Source: UMGS1663 sp963621995 (GTDB lineage Bacteria > Bacillota > Clostridia > TANB77 > CAG-508). Taken from it: a DNA stretch of 64,000 bases. Location of the stretch: the NCBI GenBank assembly GCA_963621995.1, contig CAVFFZ010000001.1, positions 62,001 through 126,000 of the forward strand. Direction: 5' to 3'. Below are positions 27,068 through 36,372 of the stretch, piece after piece. The first letter of the stretch is position 1. Every line of letters begins with the position of its first letter. The translations under genes were made by a program, and so were the position numbers. The notes under the pieces are model-generated. The model was not told the DNA's origin and made no database searches. It saw only the letters and a list, made by a program, of their open reading frames with translations.

Positions 27068-27108
27068 ATCCTGTCCCAGCTAAAATAAAAGGAACAGGTT
27101 GAAAAGGA
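27068..27108. repeat. CCTGTCCC/GGAACAGG hairpin
   Basis: ATCCTGTCCC and GGAACAGGTTGAAAAGGAT form an imperfect stem around a short A-rich loop. The element lies between the hypothetical gene and the sigma-factor fragment and resembles the other REP-like elements of the window. Confidence 0.45.
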
Positions 27109-27163
27109 TTAACTCCCTCTCACCTGTTTCCTCACTAAAACGCAAAATAACAACCCTAAATTT

Positions 27164-27595
27164 TTATTTTTTTAAAATTTCTTTCAATTTTTGTATTGCT
27201 TGCCTTAAATTTTTATTCACTGCTTGTTGTGTTGTATGTTCTTCGTTGGCAATAACATACTCACTTTTATCATCAAAGAAATACTTTTTAACTCTCCTTT
27301 TTTGAACCTCTGGTAATAAATCTATTGCATTTTTCAATTCTTCAAATGTAGCTTTTCTTATAATCTCTTCTTCTATACTTAAAGGCTTGTCCTTTGCTCT
27401 ATTTTCAAGATTATTTTCAAATATTTCAGAGTGTTCAATATGTCTATCATATTCATTTAACTCTTTAATATCTTCTAGTTCAAATTCATTAAATGCTTCA
27501 TATATTTCTTTTGTTAGTTCTACAATTCTTGTTATTCCAATACCATACGAAAAAAATAATACTATTAAAAGATAAATTATAAGTTGTAATTGGAA
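27164..27595 (-). pseudogene. Sigma-70-like factor fragment without a start codon
   Basis: An open frame of 143 codons encodes ITRIVELTKEIYEAFNEFEL, then NEYDRHIEHSEIFENNLEN, AIDLLPEVQKRRVKKYFFDD and TTQQAVNKNLRQAIQKLKEI. These match small sigma-70-type regulators of Clostridial conjugative elements (region 2-like start, LP..QRRR and HTH AVxxxxRxAIxKLK). There is no ATG, GTG or TTG before the conserved part, and no ribosome site. I read it as a 5-prime truncated relic in a mobile-element scar. Confidence 0.65.
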
Positions 27596-27658
27596 TTATT
27601 CGTAAATTAATAATATTATTTAAAGGGGATGGAAATCTACATAATAGAATTAATAATA

Positions 27659-28405
27659 CTAAAAACCAATACTTTCATACCAAATTATAGATGCTTGATG
27701 ATCTATTATGCTTAATAATTCATCATCAGCCAATTCGATATTTGGATTTTCTTTTTTATATTCATCCAATATTATATTCTTTTCTTCATCAGTTAGAGAG
27801 AACATATTAAATGGTCCTGAATAAAATGCAGATTGGTTAGTAGAATAGTTTTTCTTTATAAAATCATGAATGGAATTTTCTAAATTTCTTTTGTTTATTG
27901 TTTGTGTATAATTTTCATCTAAATATTGCTCTAATACATATTGATACACATTTACATTCACTCTAGCTGATTTTCCGTTTATTTTTATATACCAATATGT
28001 TGAGTACGAACTAAAAGAATTGCTGGCATTATTTTCCGCAATTGACTTTAATTTGTTTTCTGTTTTCTCTAAATCGAATTGTGAAAGTGTTTTGATATAT
28101 TGGCTTGTAGAAGGATCTCTTTTGCCTGTGATTTTATTTTTATATGAACTAGCTTGATATGTATATATATCACCATTTTTATTTATAAGATAATGTACAG
28201 GTTGTGCACCTAAATATAATTTTTCATTTAAACCACTTCCTTCGGAATACAAATCGATATCAATCATTGAGTTATCTCTCCATATATCTATGTAAGCCTT
28301 TTTTATCAATGCATCATTTACTGTACTAGCATTTTTTCTTATAAAATATATTCCAACTATAATCGAAATTATTAATATAATGATTACTTTTTTATTTAAT
28401 TTCAT
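27659..28405 (-). CDS. Hypothetical membrane-anchored protein
   Basis: 248 residues with an N-terminal helix (VIIILIISIIVGIYFI) and a large exported domain. It has no Cys lipobox. Recognisable pieces are KNKITGKRDPSTSQYIKTLS and FYSGPFNMFSLTDEEKNIIL, none of which I can link to a family. It has an AAAGGAGTAA site. It lies in the decayed mobile-element patch, between the sigma fragment and the broken Cna-B gene, and may be cargo of that element. Confidence 0.6.
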   Translation of the reverse strand: MKLNKKVIIILIISIIVGIYFIRKNASTVNDALIKKAYIDIWRDNSMIDIDLYSEGSGLNEKLYLGAQPVHYLINKNGDIYTYQASSYKNKITGKRDPSTSQYIKTLSQFDLEKTENKLKSIAENNASNSFSSYSTYWYIKINGKSARVNVNVYQYVLEQYLDENYTQTINKRNLENSIHDFIKKNYSTNQSAFYSGPFNMFSLTDEEKNIILDEYKKENPNIELADDELLSIIDHQASIIWYESIGF

Positions 28406-28479
28406 ATATATTTACTCCTTTTATTACTTGCTAATAATATACTATAAATATTTTAAATTTTCAAGCTTTATTAGATAAA

Positions 28480-29432
28480 TTAAATTTTACCTTTCTTTAA
28501 AATATTTGTCATTTCTAGTGAATCATATACTATTGGTGTTAAGTTATCTACTTCTGTTAATTCAATATGATATTCAGTTTCATCTAATACATATTCATCA
28601 TCAGTTTGAACTTCCTTAACAATATACTTTCCAAGTGGTAGTTTTTCACTTATTGCATAACCATTTTTATCAGTAGTTATTTCATCAAACTTATCTCCAT
28701 TTGGATAAAATATTTCAAATGTTATTCCTTTTTCTGCATTTAAGAAAGTGGTTTGACCATCAACATAATCATATTGTTTTAAAATACTAACATAGTTCTT
28801 TACCACTGTTTCAAATACATCTAATTTTTCATTATCTTTGCCTTTTAAATCAAAATTATACTTTGTATTATCTAATAATAGCCATTACTAGCACTTATTT
28901 CTTGAAGATAATAAGAATTATATGAAAGTACATTTGAACTTTTACCATATCCGTTCTCATCAGTACTAATTGTAGTTACAAGTTTTCCTGTTGATTGTTC
29001 ATAAACTCCATATTTAGCATTTTTTAGAGTTGCTTGTCCTTGTGGATTTGATTGTTCAGTTTGTTTTGTACTTTGTGTTTGATGTTGTGCAGTTTCATTT
29101 GGTTTGCTACTACTTTCTTTGCTTTGTGATGTTTCTTGTTTAGGAACTTTACTAACTGAAGAACTAACTTTCTTTGTTGAATCTGATTTAGTTTCTGTTT
29201 TATCATTTTTTGCAGTTGTACTTGAGTTTTCTTCTTTATTCGTTTCTTGAATTTCCTCATCCATTACTGCTGTATCATCTGTTTCTATTTTCTCATCAAC
29301 TTTCTCAATTTTGGTTTCTTGTTTTAGTTGTTCCTCTGATTTTTCATTTGATTGTGAGTTATACATTGAATTGAAACATACAACGCCACTTGCTAATACT
29401 GTGCATAATATACTTAAAATCAATTTTTTCAT
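28480..29432 (-). pseudogene. Secreted SpaA/Cna-B-type surface protein, broken by a one-base deletion
   Basis: The first part (29432 to TAG at 28872) has a signal sequence (MKKLILSILCTVLASGVVC), a Ser/Thr/Lys/Glu/Gln-rich linker and a Cna-B repeat ending YYLQEISASNGYY. The second part (28806 to 28480) continues in another frame with DGQTTFLNAEKGITFEIFYP, GKYIVKEVQTDDEYVLDETE and a truncated VYDSLEMTNILKKGKI end. Adding one base at about 28873-28880 (TAT TAT T-TTA GAT) restores NGYYLDNTKYNFDL. This is a missing base, not the extra C of the CGG-A sites. No sorting signal follows. I read it as genuine decay. Confidence 0.75.
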
Positions 29433-29595
29433 TCCAATCACACCCCCTTGCTTAATTTTAATCTAGCATAATTTTTAATTATTTTCACTTATGCGTTTTA
29501 CTAACTTATATATACTTTTTTCAGTTAGTAAATAAATAGTTAGTAATAATACTAGGGAGGATTGTAAGGAGGGATTTACGGAATACAAACTCCCA

Positions 29596-30507
29596 CTATC
29601 TTTCACCCATAGACTTCTGTCTTTGAAGATGTTTTCCATAAAATTCAATGGCTTTAACAACAAAATCTTCAATTTTTTTCTCCTCAACATTCTTTGGGAG
29701 TACATTTCTAATTCTGTCAGCATTAAATTTCATTTTGGGAATCTGGTTTGGTTTTTCCTCTGATAAAATGTCTTCTATTTCATCAATTGTAAGTGTTCCC
29801 TCTTGACTCATTTTTTTGAGTCTTATTGCCTGTGCGTGAGATGGCGTTGCCACATTACACTCAATGCAATCCAATACTGCAAATTGTGTTTCTATTTCCT
29901 TTGGAAGATTAGTTCTAGAATAAACTAAGGTTAATAATGCTCCTTCTATTTTTAGTGTTGGATTTATTTGTCGTCTAACTTTATTTATTATCTTAAATAA
30001 ATCAGTCATACCTCTTAAAGCAAAGTATTCACTTTGTACTGGTATGATAACACTATTTGCACTAGCAAGAGCATTTATTGTAAGCATACCTAAACTTGGT
30101 TGACAATCTAAAAGTATATAATCATAATCATCTTTAATACTAGATAAGCAATTCCTTAAAGTATATTCTCTACTCATTGCATAGGTTAGTGAATTTTCTA
30201 ATGCTGATAAAGAAAGATTAGATGGAATTAAATCCACATTTTCTTTATGGTGTAATATACTTTCTTTTGTTTTAATTTCTTCATCATTCATTGATTGTTC
30301 CATTAAATCAGATAAGGTATATTTCAACTCATTTTCATCATACCAACCTGCATAAGTAGTTAAATTACTCTGAGGATCAACATCTACAACTAACACTCTT
30401 TTTCCTTGTTTAGCCAATGCTACACCAAGATTAAAGGTTGTTGTTGTTTTACCAACTCCTCCTTTCTGATTTGTGATTGCAATTACCTTGCACTTACTTT
30501 CTTGCAT
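29596..30507 (-). CDS. ParA-ParB chimera: ParA ATPase fused to the C-terminal tail of a ParB-like protein
   Basis: 303 residues. Residues 1-205 are ParA: KGGVGKTTTTFNLGVALA (deviant Walker A), VLVVDVDPQSNLTT, YILLDCQPSLGMLTINALA and EGALLTLVYSRTNLPKEIE. From about residue 225 the sequence switches to a tail typical of ParB-like proteins of Clostridial conjugative elements: ATPSHAQAIRLKKMSQEGTL, SEEKPNQIPKMKFNADRIRN and KAIEFYGKHLQRQKS. The ParA C-terminus and the ParB nuclease-like and DNA-binding core are missing. A deletion between adjacent parA and parB genes explains this. The start is behind a perfect AAAGGAGG. Confidence 0.8.
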   Translation of the reverse strand: MQESKCKVIAITNQKGGVGKTTTTFNLGVALAKQGKRVLVVDVDPQSNLTTYAGWYDENELKYTLSDLMEQSMNDEEIKTKESILHHKENVDLIPSNLSLSALENSLTYAMSREYTLRNCLSSIKDDYDYILLDCQPSLGMLTINALASANSVIIPVQSEYFALRGMTDLFKIINKVRRQINPTLKIEGALLTLVYSRTNLPKEIETQFAVLDCIECNVATPSHAQAIRLKKMSQEGTLTIDEIEDILSEEKPNQIPKMKFNADRIRNVLPKNVEEKKIEDFVVKAIEFYGKHLQRQKSMGER

Positions 30508-30616
30508 ATTCTCGCCTCCTTTCTTTTAATTTAGCCACCTTAATTTTATAAGATGGCTATGTATTCCATTTCTGGCATAAAAAAAGAACTGACCATTTTT
30601 AATCAGTTCAAATATG

Positions 30617-30763
30617 TTAATAAATTTTATTTAATTTTAAAATTAGTTCATCAATAGGTTCTGTATAGATACCTTGTTTTAATTTATCATTTTTAAATTG
30701 TATTAAGGCATTTAAAATTATGTTAGTTTCTATATTCTTAATAGGTAGTTTTATTTTTTTCAT
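30617..30763 (-). CDS. Small conserved-element ORF (48 aa)
   Basis: 48 residues: MKKIKLPIKNIETNIILNAL, then FKNDKLKQGIYTEPIDELIL and KLNKIY. It has an AGGGAGTGTGGTT stretch upstream that can serve as ribosome site. Short ORFs of this kind sit near parA in Clostridial conjugative elements. I recognise the pattern but not a function. Too short for most gene callers; together with the ParA chimera it marks the edge of the decayed element. Confidence 0.6.
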   Translation of the reverse strand: MKKIKLPIKNIETNIILNALIQFKNDKLKQGIYTEPIDELILKLNKIY

Positions 30764-31003
30764 TATAACCACACTCCCTCTGTTTGTTATCTATATTATA
30801 TAAGAATAATTTATATATGTTAAATATACAAATAAATCGCACATTCATTATAAAAAAAACGATTAGTATATGTTTCCACATACCACTTATATCAGCGTCG
30901 TGTACATATCATACTCAAACAACCCTCTGAATATTTTTTGATTTTTTATCATTTTTTACAACAAAATATCACTTTTTTTAGTTTTACTAAAAATCAAAAA
31001 GCC

Positions 31004-32374
31004 TTATTTTTCAAGGCTTTTTCGATGTAGTACTGAAACACATTCAACGTGGCTTGTAAATGGGAACATATCTACTGGTTGTATATTTCCTATTTCATAA
31101 TTTTCATTAAGCAAATTTATATCTCTTACCATAGTTGCAGGATTACAACTTATATAAACTATTTTTTTAGGCTTAACTGCTAAAATATTATTAATTGTAT
31201 TGTTATCTAGTCCTTTACGTGGAGGATCTACTATTATTACATCAGGATAAATTTGTTTCTTTTCCATCAAATTAGAAAATGTTTTTTCTACATCTCCTAC
31301 AAAGAATTCTATATTCTCAATATTATTTATTTTCGCATTTTCTTTTGCATCTTCAATTGCTTGCTCTACTATTTCTATTCCATAAACTTTTTTAACATAG
31401 TTTGAAGCAAAAATTCCTATTGTTCCAATTCCACAATATAAATCAAATAATATGTCATTTTTGCTTAAGTCTGCCATTTCTATTGCTGTATTGTATAAAA
31501 TTTCTGCTTGTACTGGGTTTACTTGATAGAATGACATTGGAGAGATTTTAAATGTATAATCTCCCAATATATCATAAATATAACCATCTCCATGAAGAAC
31601 TATATTTTCATAGCCTAATATTACATTTGTCTTTTTCATATTTATATTTTTTACAATTGTCTTTACATTGTATTGTTTTACAAGCATTTCAACCAGTTCT
31701 GTTTCATATGGTATTTTTTTACCATTTACAACTAATATACACATTATTTCGTGTGTACGAATTCCTACTTTTATTACAATATGGCGAATTAGACCCTTTA
31801 ATGTTTCTTCATTATATACTGGTATATTTTTTTCTATTATAAATTTTTGAATAGAAAATGCTATTTTCTGTGCTTCTATATTTTGAATAAAACATTCTTT
31901 TATTCCTATAATTTCATGTGTTCTTTGTGCAAAAACTCCTATTTGTACTTCACCTTGTTTGTTTAGTCCTACTGGGAATTGTGCTTTATTTCTGTAGTTA
32001 TATGGGTTGCCCATTCCTATTGTTTTGTGCACATCATTTTTTTTATCTAAAGTTTTATTTACTAAATTTTGTACCATTTTTTGTTTTATATTTAATGTTT
32101 CTTCATAGTCAATATGTCTTAAATCACAGCCACCACATCTTTTATATGTACTGCAATCTTCTTCCACCCTAAAATGAGATTTTTCTAGTATTTCTACTAC
32201 TTTTCCATATCCATAAGAAGAAAGTACTTTCACTATAATTATTTTTACTTTTTCGCCTTTCATGGCATATGGAACAAATATGGTAAAGTCATTTATTTTA
32301 GCAATGCCTTCTCCATTCATTCCATAGTCTATAATGTTTACAATATATTCTTCATTCTTTTTTATTTTTTCCAT
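31004..32374 (-). CDS. rlmD: 23S rRNA (uracil-5-)-methyltransferase, RlmD/TrmA family
   Basis: 456 residues. A TRAM domain (about 1-62: YGMNGEGIAKINDFTIFVPY), a 4Fe-4S cysteine set CSTYKRCGGCDLRHIDYEET, SAM motif FDLYCGIGTIGIFAS, IVDPPRKGLDNNTI and the catalytic IVYISCNPATMVRDI (Cys nucleophile). The enzyme makes 5-methyluridine in RNA. RlmD versus RlmCD cannot be decided by eye. It is read behind AAGGAGAAT and lies 211 bases downstream of the tRNA-Leu gene. Confidence 0.92.
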   Translation of the reverse strand: MEKIKKNEEYIVNIIDYGMNGEGIAKINDFTIFVPYAMKGEKVKIIIVKVLSSYGYGKVVEILEKSHFRVEEDCSTYKRCGGCDLRHIDYEETLNIKQKMVQNLVNKTLDKKNDVHKTIGMGNPYNYRNKAQFPVGLNKQGEVQIGVFAQRTHEIIGIKECFIQNIEAQKIAFSIQKFIIEKNIPVYNEETLKGLIRHIVIKVGIRTHEIMCILVVNGKKIPYETELVEMLVKQYNVKTIVKNINMKKTNVILGYENIVLHGDGYIYDILGDYTFKISPMSFYQVNPVQAEILYNTAIEMADLSKNDILFDLYCGIGTIGIFASNYVKKVYGIEIVEQAIEDAKENAKINNIENIEFFVGDVEKTFSNLMEKKQIYPDVIIVDPPRKGLDNNTINNILAVKPKKIVYISCNPATMVRDINLLNENYEIGNIQPVDMFPFTSHVECVSVLHRKSLEK

Positions 32375-32510
32375 TTGTATTCTCCTTAAAAATAAGTCAT
32401 TAATTCCTTATTTTATTAATATTTTCTTATTTCTTCTTTCATATTTATTTTTCTAGTATTTTTAATCTCCATTTATACTGTAACATAAAATAGGAAATCT
32501 GACAAGAAGT

Positions 32511-32549
32511 AAAAAAATCAACCAGATTTATTTTCTGATTGATTTTTTT
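32511..32549 (-). terminator. Terminator after tRNA-Leu
   Basis: AATCAATCAGA and TCTGGTTGATT (minus-strand sense) form a stem with one bulge, followed by TTTTTTTA. It is 40-70 bases downstream of the tRNA. Confidence 0.75.
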
Positions 32550-32585
32550 ATTCCTCTGTTCTAATAGTTCGAACAGAAACGTCAT

Positions 32586-32668
32586 TGGTGCGGATGAGAG
32601 GACTTGAACCCCCACCCTTTCGGACTAGATCCTAAGTCTAGCGCGTCTGCCAGTTTCGCCACATCCGC
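32586..32668 (-). tRNA. tRNA-Leu (anticodon UAG)
   Basis: The minus strand reads GCGGATGTGGCGAAACTGGC at the 5-prime end. The acceptor GCGGATG pairs with CATCCGC, followed by A73 and an encoded CCA. The anticodon arm CTAGA-CTTAGGA-TCTAG gives UAG. A long variable arm (GTCCGAAAGGGTGGG) and GGTTCAAGTCC T-arm fit a class II leucine tRNA. It decodes CUA/CUG. Confidence 0.95.
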
Positions 32669-32812
32669 ATTTCCCATCGACAATATTTATATTAGCACAT
32701 TTTGCTCTTTATTGTCAATAGGTATTTTCAATTTTTTCGCTTTTATTTTTTCCTAAATTGCCTTGTCAATTTCCCAAAATTTTCAAAAATACCTGGCTCT
32801 TTGTGGATAGTA

Positions 32813-33937
32813 TCAATTTATTACTTCACTCATTACCTTTGCCAAATATTTCATACTATTTAAACATTGGTCCATTGTATTACCTGTAGCCCCTACTTCT
32901 ATTATACATGCTGCTTTTGCTAGGTGTTGATTATACCTACTATTCCTTAATATTATTGGTTTAAATAATCCTGGATATAACTCATTTGCTTTTTCTTGTA
33001 CTTTTATAGCAAATTTTAGATTATCATTCCAATTTTCGTGTTCCAACCCTCCTCCATCTGTTCCTATTACAAACATAATTTGTGCGGCTTGTTCTTCTCC
33101 AATTTGAACAGTTGGTGCATATGTATAATCGCCTATTGCATCTCTATGTAAATCTATTACAATGTCTGTATTATCATATTGTTTTAATAAATTCTTAACT
33201 GTAGTTAATGACCTTTCATATGACCCATTATATGCTGGATAATCATGATATGTATTATCATGAATTACATTATATCCATAACTTTTTAATTGATTTGTAA
33301 GTTCTGTTCCAACCCTTACTACATTATAGTTAAAATCTGTTGTTCTATATGTTCCTGTTTGTTCATACTCAAAATTCTCACTTGGTGTATAGCTTTCGCA
33401 TGTATGTGTATGAAATAATAAAATGTTTTTATTATTAATTGTTATATCTGGTTTCAACATTTCTTCTGTTAATTCATATTCTGTTTCATTTCTAACTTTT
33501 ACTCCATTATATTCATTTGTAAACTTGGTAGGTACGTTATTTTCTACTACTTTTGTTTCAAGTCCTGTTTTTGCTTGTTCTATTACAACATCATTATTTT
33601 CTTCTTTTATCTCCTGATTTTCTGTTTTATTTTCCTTTGGTATAATTTCGTTAAGCATTGCTAATTGTTTAGACACTGTATATTCTATCAAATCTATACT
33701 TTCAATTTTTTCTTCAAAATCCTCCATATTTCCATTTACTTGTTTCATCATTGGTATATTTTCCTCTAAACAAGATTCTAATTTGTCTTCGCTTAAAATT
33801 CCTTGTAATTTTATTTCTTCTTTTTGATTACCTTGTTTTATTATTTTTACAAACATAAATAGACATACAAGTACTATTCCTAACTTTATTCCATATTTTA
33901 GAATGTCTTTTTTATTTAGAATTGTCACATTTACCAT
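32813..33937 (-). CDS. spoIIP: Stage II sporulation protein P (SpoIIP)
   Basis: 374 residues: one N-terminal membrane helix (about 16-30), a charged linker, and a catalytic amidase/endopeptidase domain with ILLFHTHTCESYTPSENFEY (Zn His), TDIVIDLHRDAIGDY (second His), MFVIGTDGGGLEHENWNDN and AACIIEVGATGNTMDQCLNS (catalytic Glu). It thins septal peptidoglycan during engulfment, working with SpoIID and SpoIIM. The start is supported by AAAGGAAAAGC. Confidence 0.92.
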   Translation of the reverse strand: MVNVTILNKKDILKYGIKLGIVLVCLFMFVKIIKQGNQKEEIKLQGILSEDKLESCLEENIPMMKQVNGNMEDFEEKIESIDLIEYTVSKQLAMLNEIIPKENKTENQEIKEENNDVVIEQAKTGLETKVVENNVPTKFTNEYNGVKVRNETEYELTEEMLKPDITINNKNILLFHTHTCESYTPSENFEYEQTGTYRTTDFNYNVVRVGTELTNQLKSYGYNVIHDNTYHDYPAYNGSYERSLTTVKNLLKQYDNTDIVIDLHRDAIGDYTYAPTVQIGEEQAAQIMFVIGTDGGGLEHENWNDNLKFAIKVQEKANELYPGLFKPIILRNSRYNQHLAKAACIIEVGATGNTMDQCLNSMKYLAKVMSEVIN

Positions 33938-34175
33938 ATATGCTTTTCCTTTCGTACAAACCTATTATATATTAGTATATGCTTATACTTAGGAATTTAT
34001 GCTAACAGAAATAGAAATTCAATCACATAAAGTAAATTGGAAGGCTAATATATTTATAGTATATTAGAACAAAAGAGGCATGATTAATATTTTTAGACAT
34101 TTTAGAAAATTTTCCTAGAATATAATAAAAAGTATATATATTTTAAATAATATATATACTCCTATTTAAGTACTG

Positions 34176-35483
34176 TTATTTAATTTTCTTTATTGCTTCT
34201 TCTATTTTTAAAGTTTCTTGTTCTCCTGTTTGCATGTTTTTTAAAGTTACTGTATTATTTACTATTTCATCTTCTCCTATTACTATAACATATGGAATAG
34301 CAAGCCTATCTGCATATTTGAATTTAGCTTTTATTTTTTTGTTTTCTAAATAAACTTCTGCATTTATATTTTCGTTTCTTAATACTGTTGCCACTTCTAA
34401 TGCTTTTGAATTATCTTTTAACATTGAAATTACTAGAACTTTTGCAATTGAATTTTGTTCTTCTTTTAATGCATTTAGTTCATTTAGTTTGTAGAATAAT
34501 CTTGTTAATCCTATAGAAATTCCTACTCCGGGTAATTTTTTATCTGTATAATATTCTGCTAAATTATCATATCTTCCGCCTGAGCATACACTTCCTAGTT
34601 CACGATATTCATTTAAAAATGTTTCGTAAACCGTTCCTGTGTAATAGTCCAAACCTCTTGCTATTGTTAAGTCTACTTTAAAATTAGAATTTGGAACGCC
34701 AAAAACTTTAACATATTTTACAACTTGTTTTAGTTCTTCTAAACCTTCGTTAAATATTTCGTTAGTATAATTTAATTTTTCTAATGAATTTATTTTTTCT
34801 TCGGTTGTTCCATTAATTTCAATAAAGTCTATTATTTCATTTATTTGATTTTCGCTTAACTCTAAATCTTTTAAACATTCTATAACATTTTCTTTGCCTA
34901 TTTTTTCAATTTTATCTATTATACGCATAATGTCTACAGATTTATCTTCTAAATCTAGCTCTTTGAATAGACCAGATAATAATTTACGATTATTTATACA
35001 TATTGTAAAATCTTCAAATCCTAAATTTTTAATTGTACTATATATTACAGCTGGCATTTCTGCATCATTTATTATGTTTAATTCTCCATCGCCTATAATA
35101 TCTATGTCACATTGATAAAATTCGCGGAATCTTCCTTTTTGTGGTCTTTCTCCACGATATACTTTTCCTATTTGATATCTTCTAAAAGGAAAGCTTAAAT
35201 CGTTATAATATTCAGTTACATATTTTGCAAGTGGTACTGTTAAATCGAAACGAAGTGCTAAATCATTATCTCCTTTTTGGAAACGATAAATTTGTTTTTC
35301 TGTTTCTCCACCAGCTTTTGCCAAAAGTACATCTGAAATTTCTATTATTGGTGTATCTATTGGTAAAAAGCCAAACTTTTCATAAGATTTTTGTATTTTT
35401 TCTCTCATTTTGTTAAATAGAATTTGCTCTTTTGGTAGCAGTTCCATAAAGCCTGGCAATGTTCTTGGTTCTACTTTGTTCAT
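34176..35483 (-). CDS. hisS: Histidyl-tRNA synthetase
   Basis: 435 residues, class II. Motif 1 region IDTPIIEISDVLLAKAGGET, motif 2 GRFREFYQCDIDIIGDG, HisA motif TIARGLDYYTGTVYE and motif 3 LPGVGISIGLTRL are present, plus an anticodon-binding domain at about 330-435. It charges tRNA-His. It has an AGGAGGAAA site. I searched the 84-base upstream gap for a T-box leader and saw none. Confidence 0.96.
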   Translation of the reverse strand: MNKVEPRTLPGFMELLPKEQILFNKMREKIQKSYEKFGFLPIDTPIIEISDVLLAKAGGETEKQIYRFQKGDNDLALRFDLTVPLAKYVTEYYNDLSFPFRRYQIGKVYRGERPQKGRFREFYQCDIDIIGDGELNIINDAEMPAVIYSTIKNLGFEDFTICINNRKLLSGLFKELDLEDKSVDIMRIIDKIEKIGKENVIECLKDLELSENQINEIIDFIEINGTTEEKINSLEKLNYTNEIFNEGLEELKQVVKYVKVFGVPNSNFKVDLTIARGLDYYTGTVYETFLNEYRELGSVCSGGRYDNLAEYYTDKKLPGVGISIGLTRLFYKLNELNALKEEQNSIAKVLVISMLKDNSKALEVATVLRNENINAEVYLENKKIKAKFKYADRLAIPYVIVIGEDEIVNNTVTLKNMQTGEQETLKIEEAIKKIK

Positions 35484-35520
35484 TTTATTTCCTCCTATTA
35501 TGAGCTATTATTGTATTACT

Positions 35521-35560
35521 AAAGGGGGCGTTCCTAAAAGGTTAATTTGTCCCTAATAGT
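35521..35560. repeat. Degenerate GGGACG-type element
   Basis: AAAGGGGGCGTTCCTAAAAG followed by TTTGTCCCTAATAG. The short complementary ends are weak and it looks like a worn copy of the REP-like family, between hisS and the metallo-hydrolase gene. Confidence 0.4.
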
Positions 35561-35567
35561 ACAAATT

Positions 35568-36218
35568 TTAATCTAAACGTGGTTTTAGTTCTAAATATAT
35601 TGGTTCTTCTTCTCTTATTGTTGTCATTCTTCCATGACCTGGATATACTATTGTGTCATCTGGAAGTATTGTTAGTTTGCTTGTTATAGATGCTATTATA
35701 TCTGGAAAACTACTTGTTGGTAAGTCTGTTCTTCCCCATGTTCCTTTAAATAATGTGTCTCCTGAAAATAGTAATCCTTCTTCTTTACAATATAGACAAG
35801 TTCCACCTTTTGTATGTCCTGGTGTATGTATTACCTTGAATTCTAGATTTCCTAAATGGATTATATCTCCTTCATCTACTCTAGAATCCGCTTCTAATTC
35901 TATATCATCCATTCCTATATAATAAGTAAGACTAATTGCAGGATTATATAATCCCTCTGCATCGTCTCTATGAATCAATACTTTTCCACCTTTTTTTTCT
36001 TTTAATTCTAATATTGCTCCAAAATGGTCTCCATGACAATGTGTTAAATATATATATTTTAATTTGTCTATACCTAATGTATCTAACATATCTATAATTT
36101 TGTCTGCTTCTCCGCCTGGATCTATAACCATTGTTTCTTTGCTTTCTTCATCTTCTACTATGTAGCAATTCGTTGGCTCTCCTAATGCTGTATTTACTTT
36201 TAATCTTTTTAATATCAT
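35568..36218 (-). CDS. MBL-fold metallo-hydrolase, glyoxalase II-like
   Basis: 216 residues. The metal motif LTHCHGDHFGAI (HxHxDH) is at about residues 58-69, followed by HTPGHTKGGTCLY, LFSGDTLFKGTWGRTDLP and VYPGHGRMT. It resembles small hydroxyacylglutathione-hydrolase-like enzymes of Clostridia. The actual substrate is unknown. It has an AGAAGGGGAA site and lies upstream of hisS in a shared direction, with relA further upstream. Confidence 0.9.
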   Translation of the reverse strand: MILKRLKVNTALGEPTNCYIVEDEESKETMVIDPGGEADKIIDMLDTLGIDKLKYIYLTHCHGDHFGAILELKEKKGGKVLIHRDDAEGLYNPAISLTYYIGMDDIELEADSRVDEGDIIHLGNLEFKVIHTPGHTKGGTCLYCKEEGLLFSGDTLFKGTWGRTDLPTSSFPDIIASITSKLTILPDDTIVYPGHGRMTTIREEEPIYLELKPRLD

Positions 36219-36246
36219 TTTTTCCCCTTCTTTTGTTTTTTCTTTT

Positions 36247-36370
36247 AAAACAAATCAAAAACGAGTAGTACTAGGCATTGAAAGCTGAAAAGACGGAGGC
36301 GTACGTGTTGTACGTCGAGTATTTTTCAAGTTTTCAATAACGAAGTAATACGAAGTTTTTCATTTGTTTT
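36247..36370. repeat. Long imperfect palindrome (about 124 bases)
   Basis: The ends AAAACAAATCAAAAAC and GTTTTTCATTTGTTTT pair. Further in, GTAGTACTAGGCATTGAAAG pairs with mismatches to TTTTCAATAACGAAGTAATAC, and the tip GGCGTACGTG-TTG-TACGTCG closes the structure. It fills the gap between relA and the metallo-hydrolase gene and contains no ORF. Candidate MITE-like element or structured RNA. Confidence 0.75.
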
Positions 36371-36372
36371 AC

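Noticed and set aside
30764..31003. A gene remnant or attachment site in the gap before rlmD
   Set aside because: Only short frames exist and no convincing repeat of the other edge of the element was found.
35484..35567. T-box leader upstream of hisS
   Set aside because: The gap is only 84 bases and has no T-box core sequence or antiterminator arrangement.
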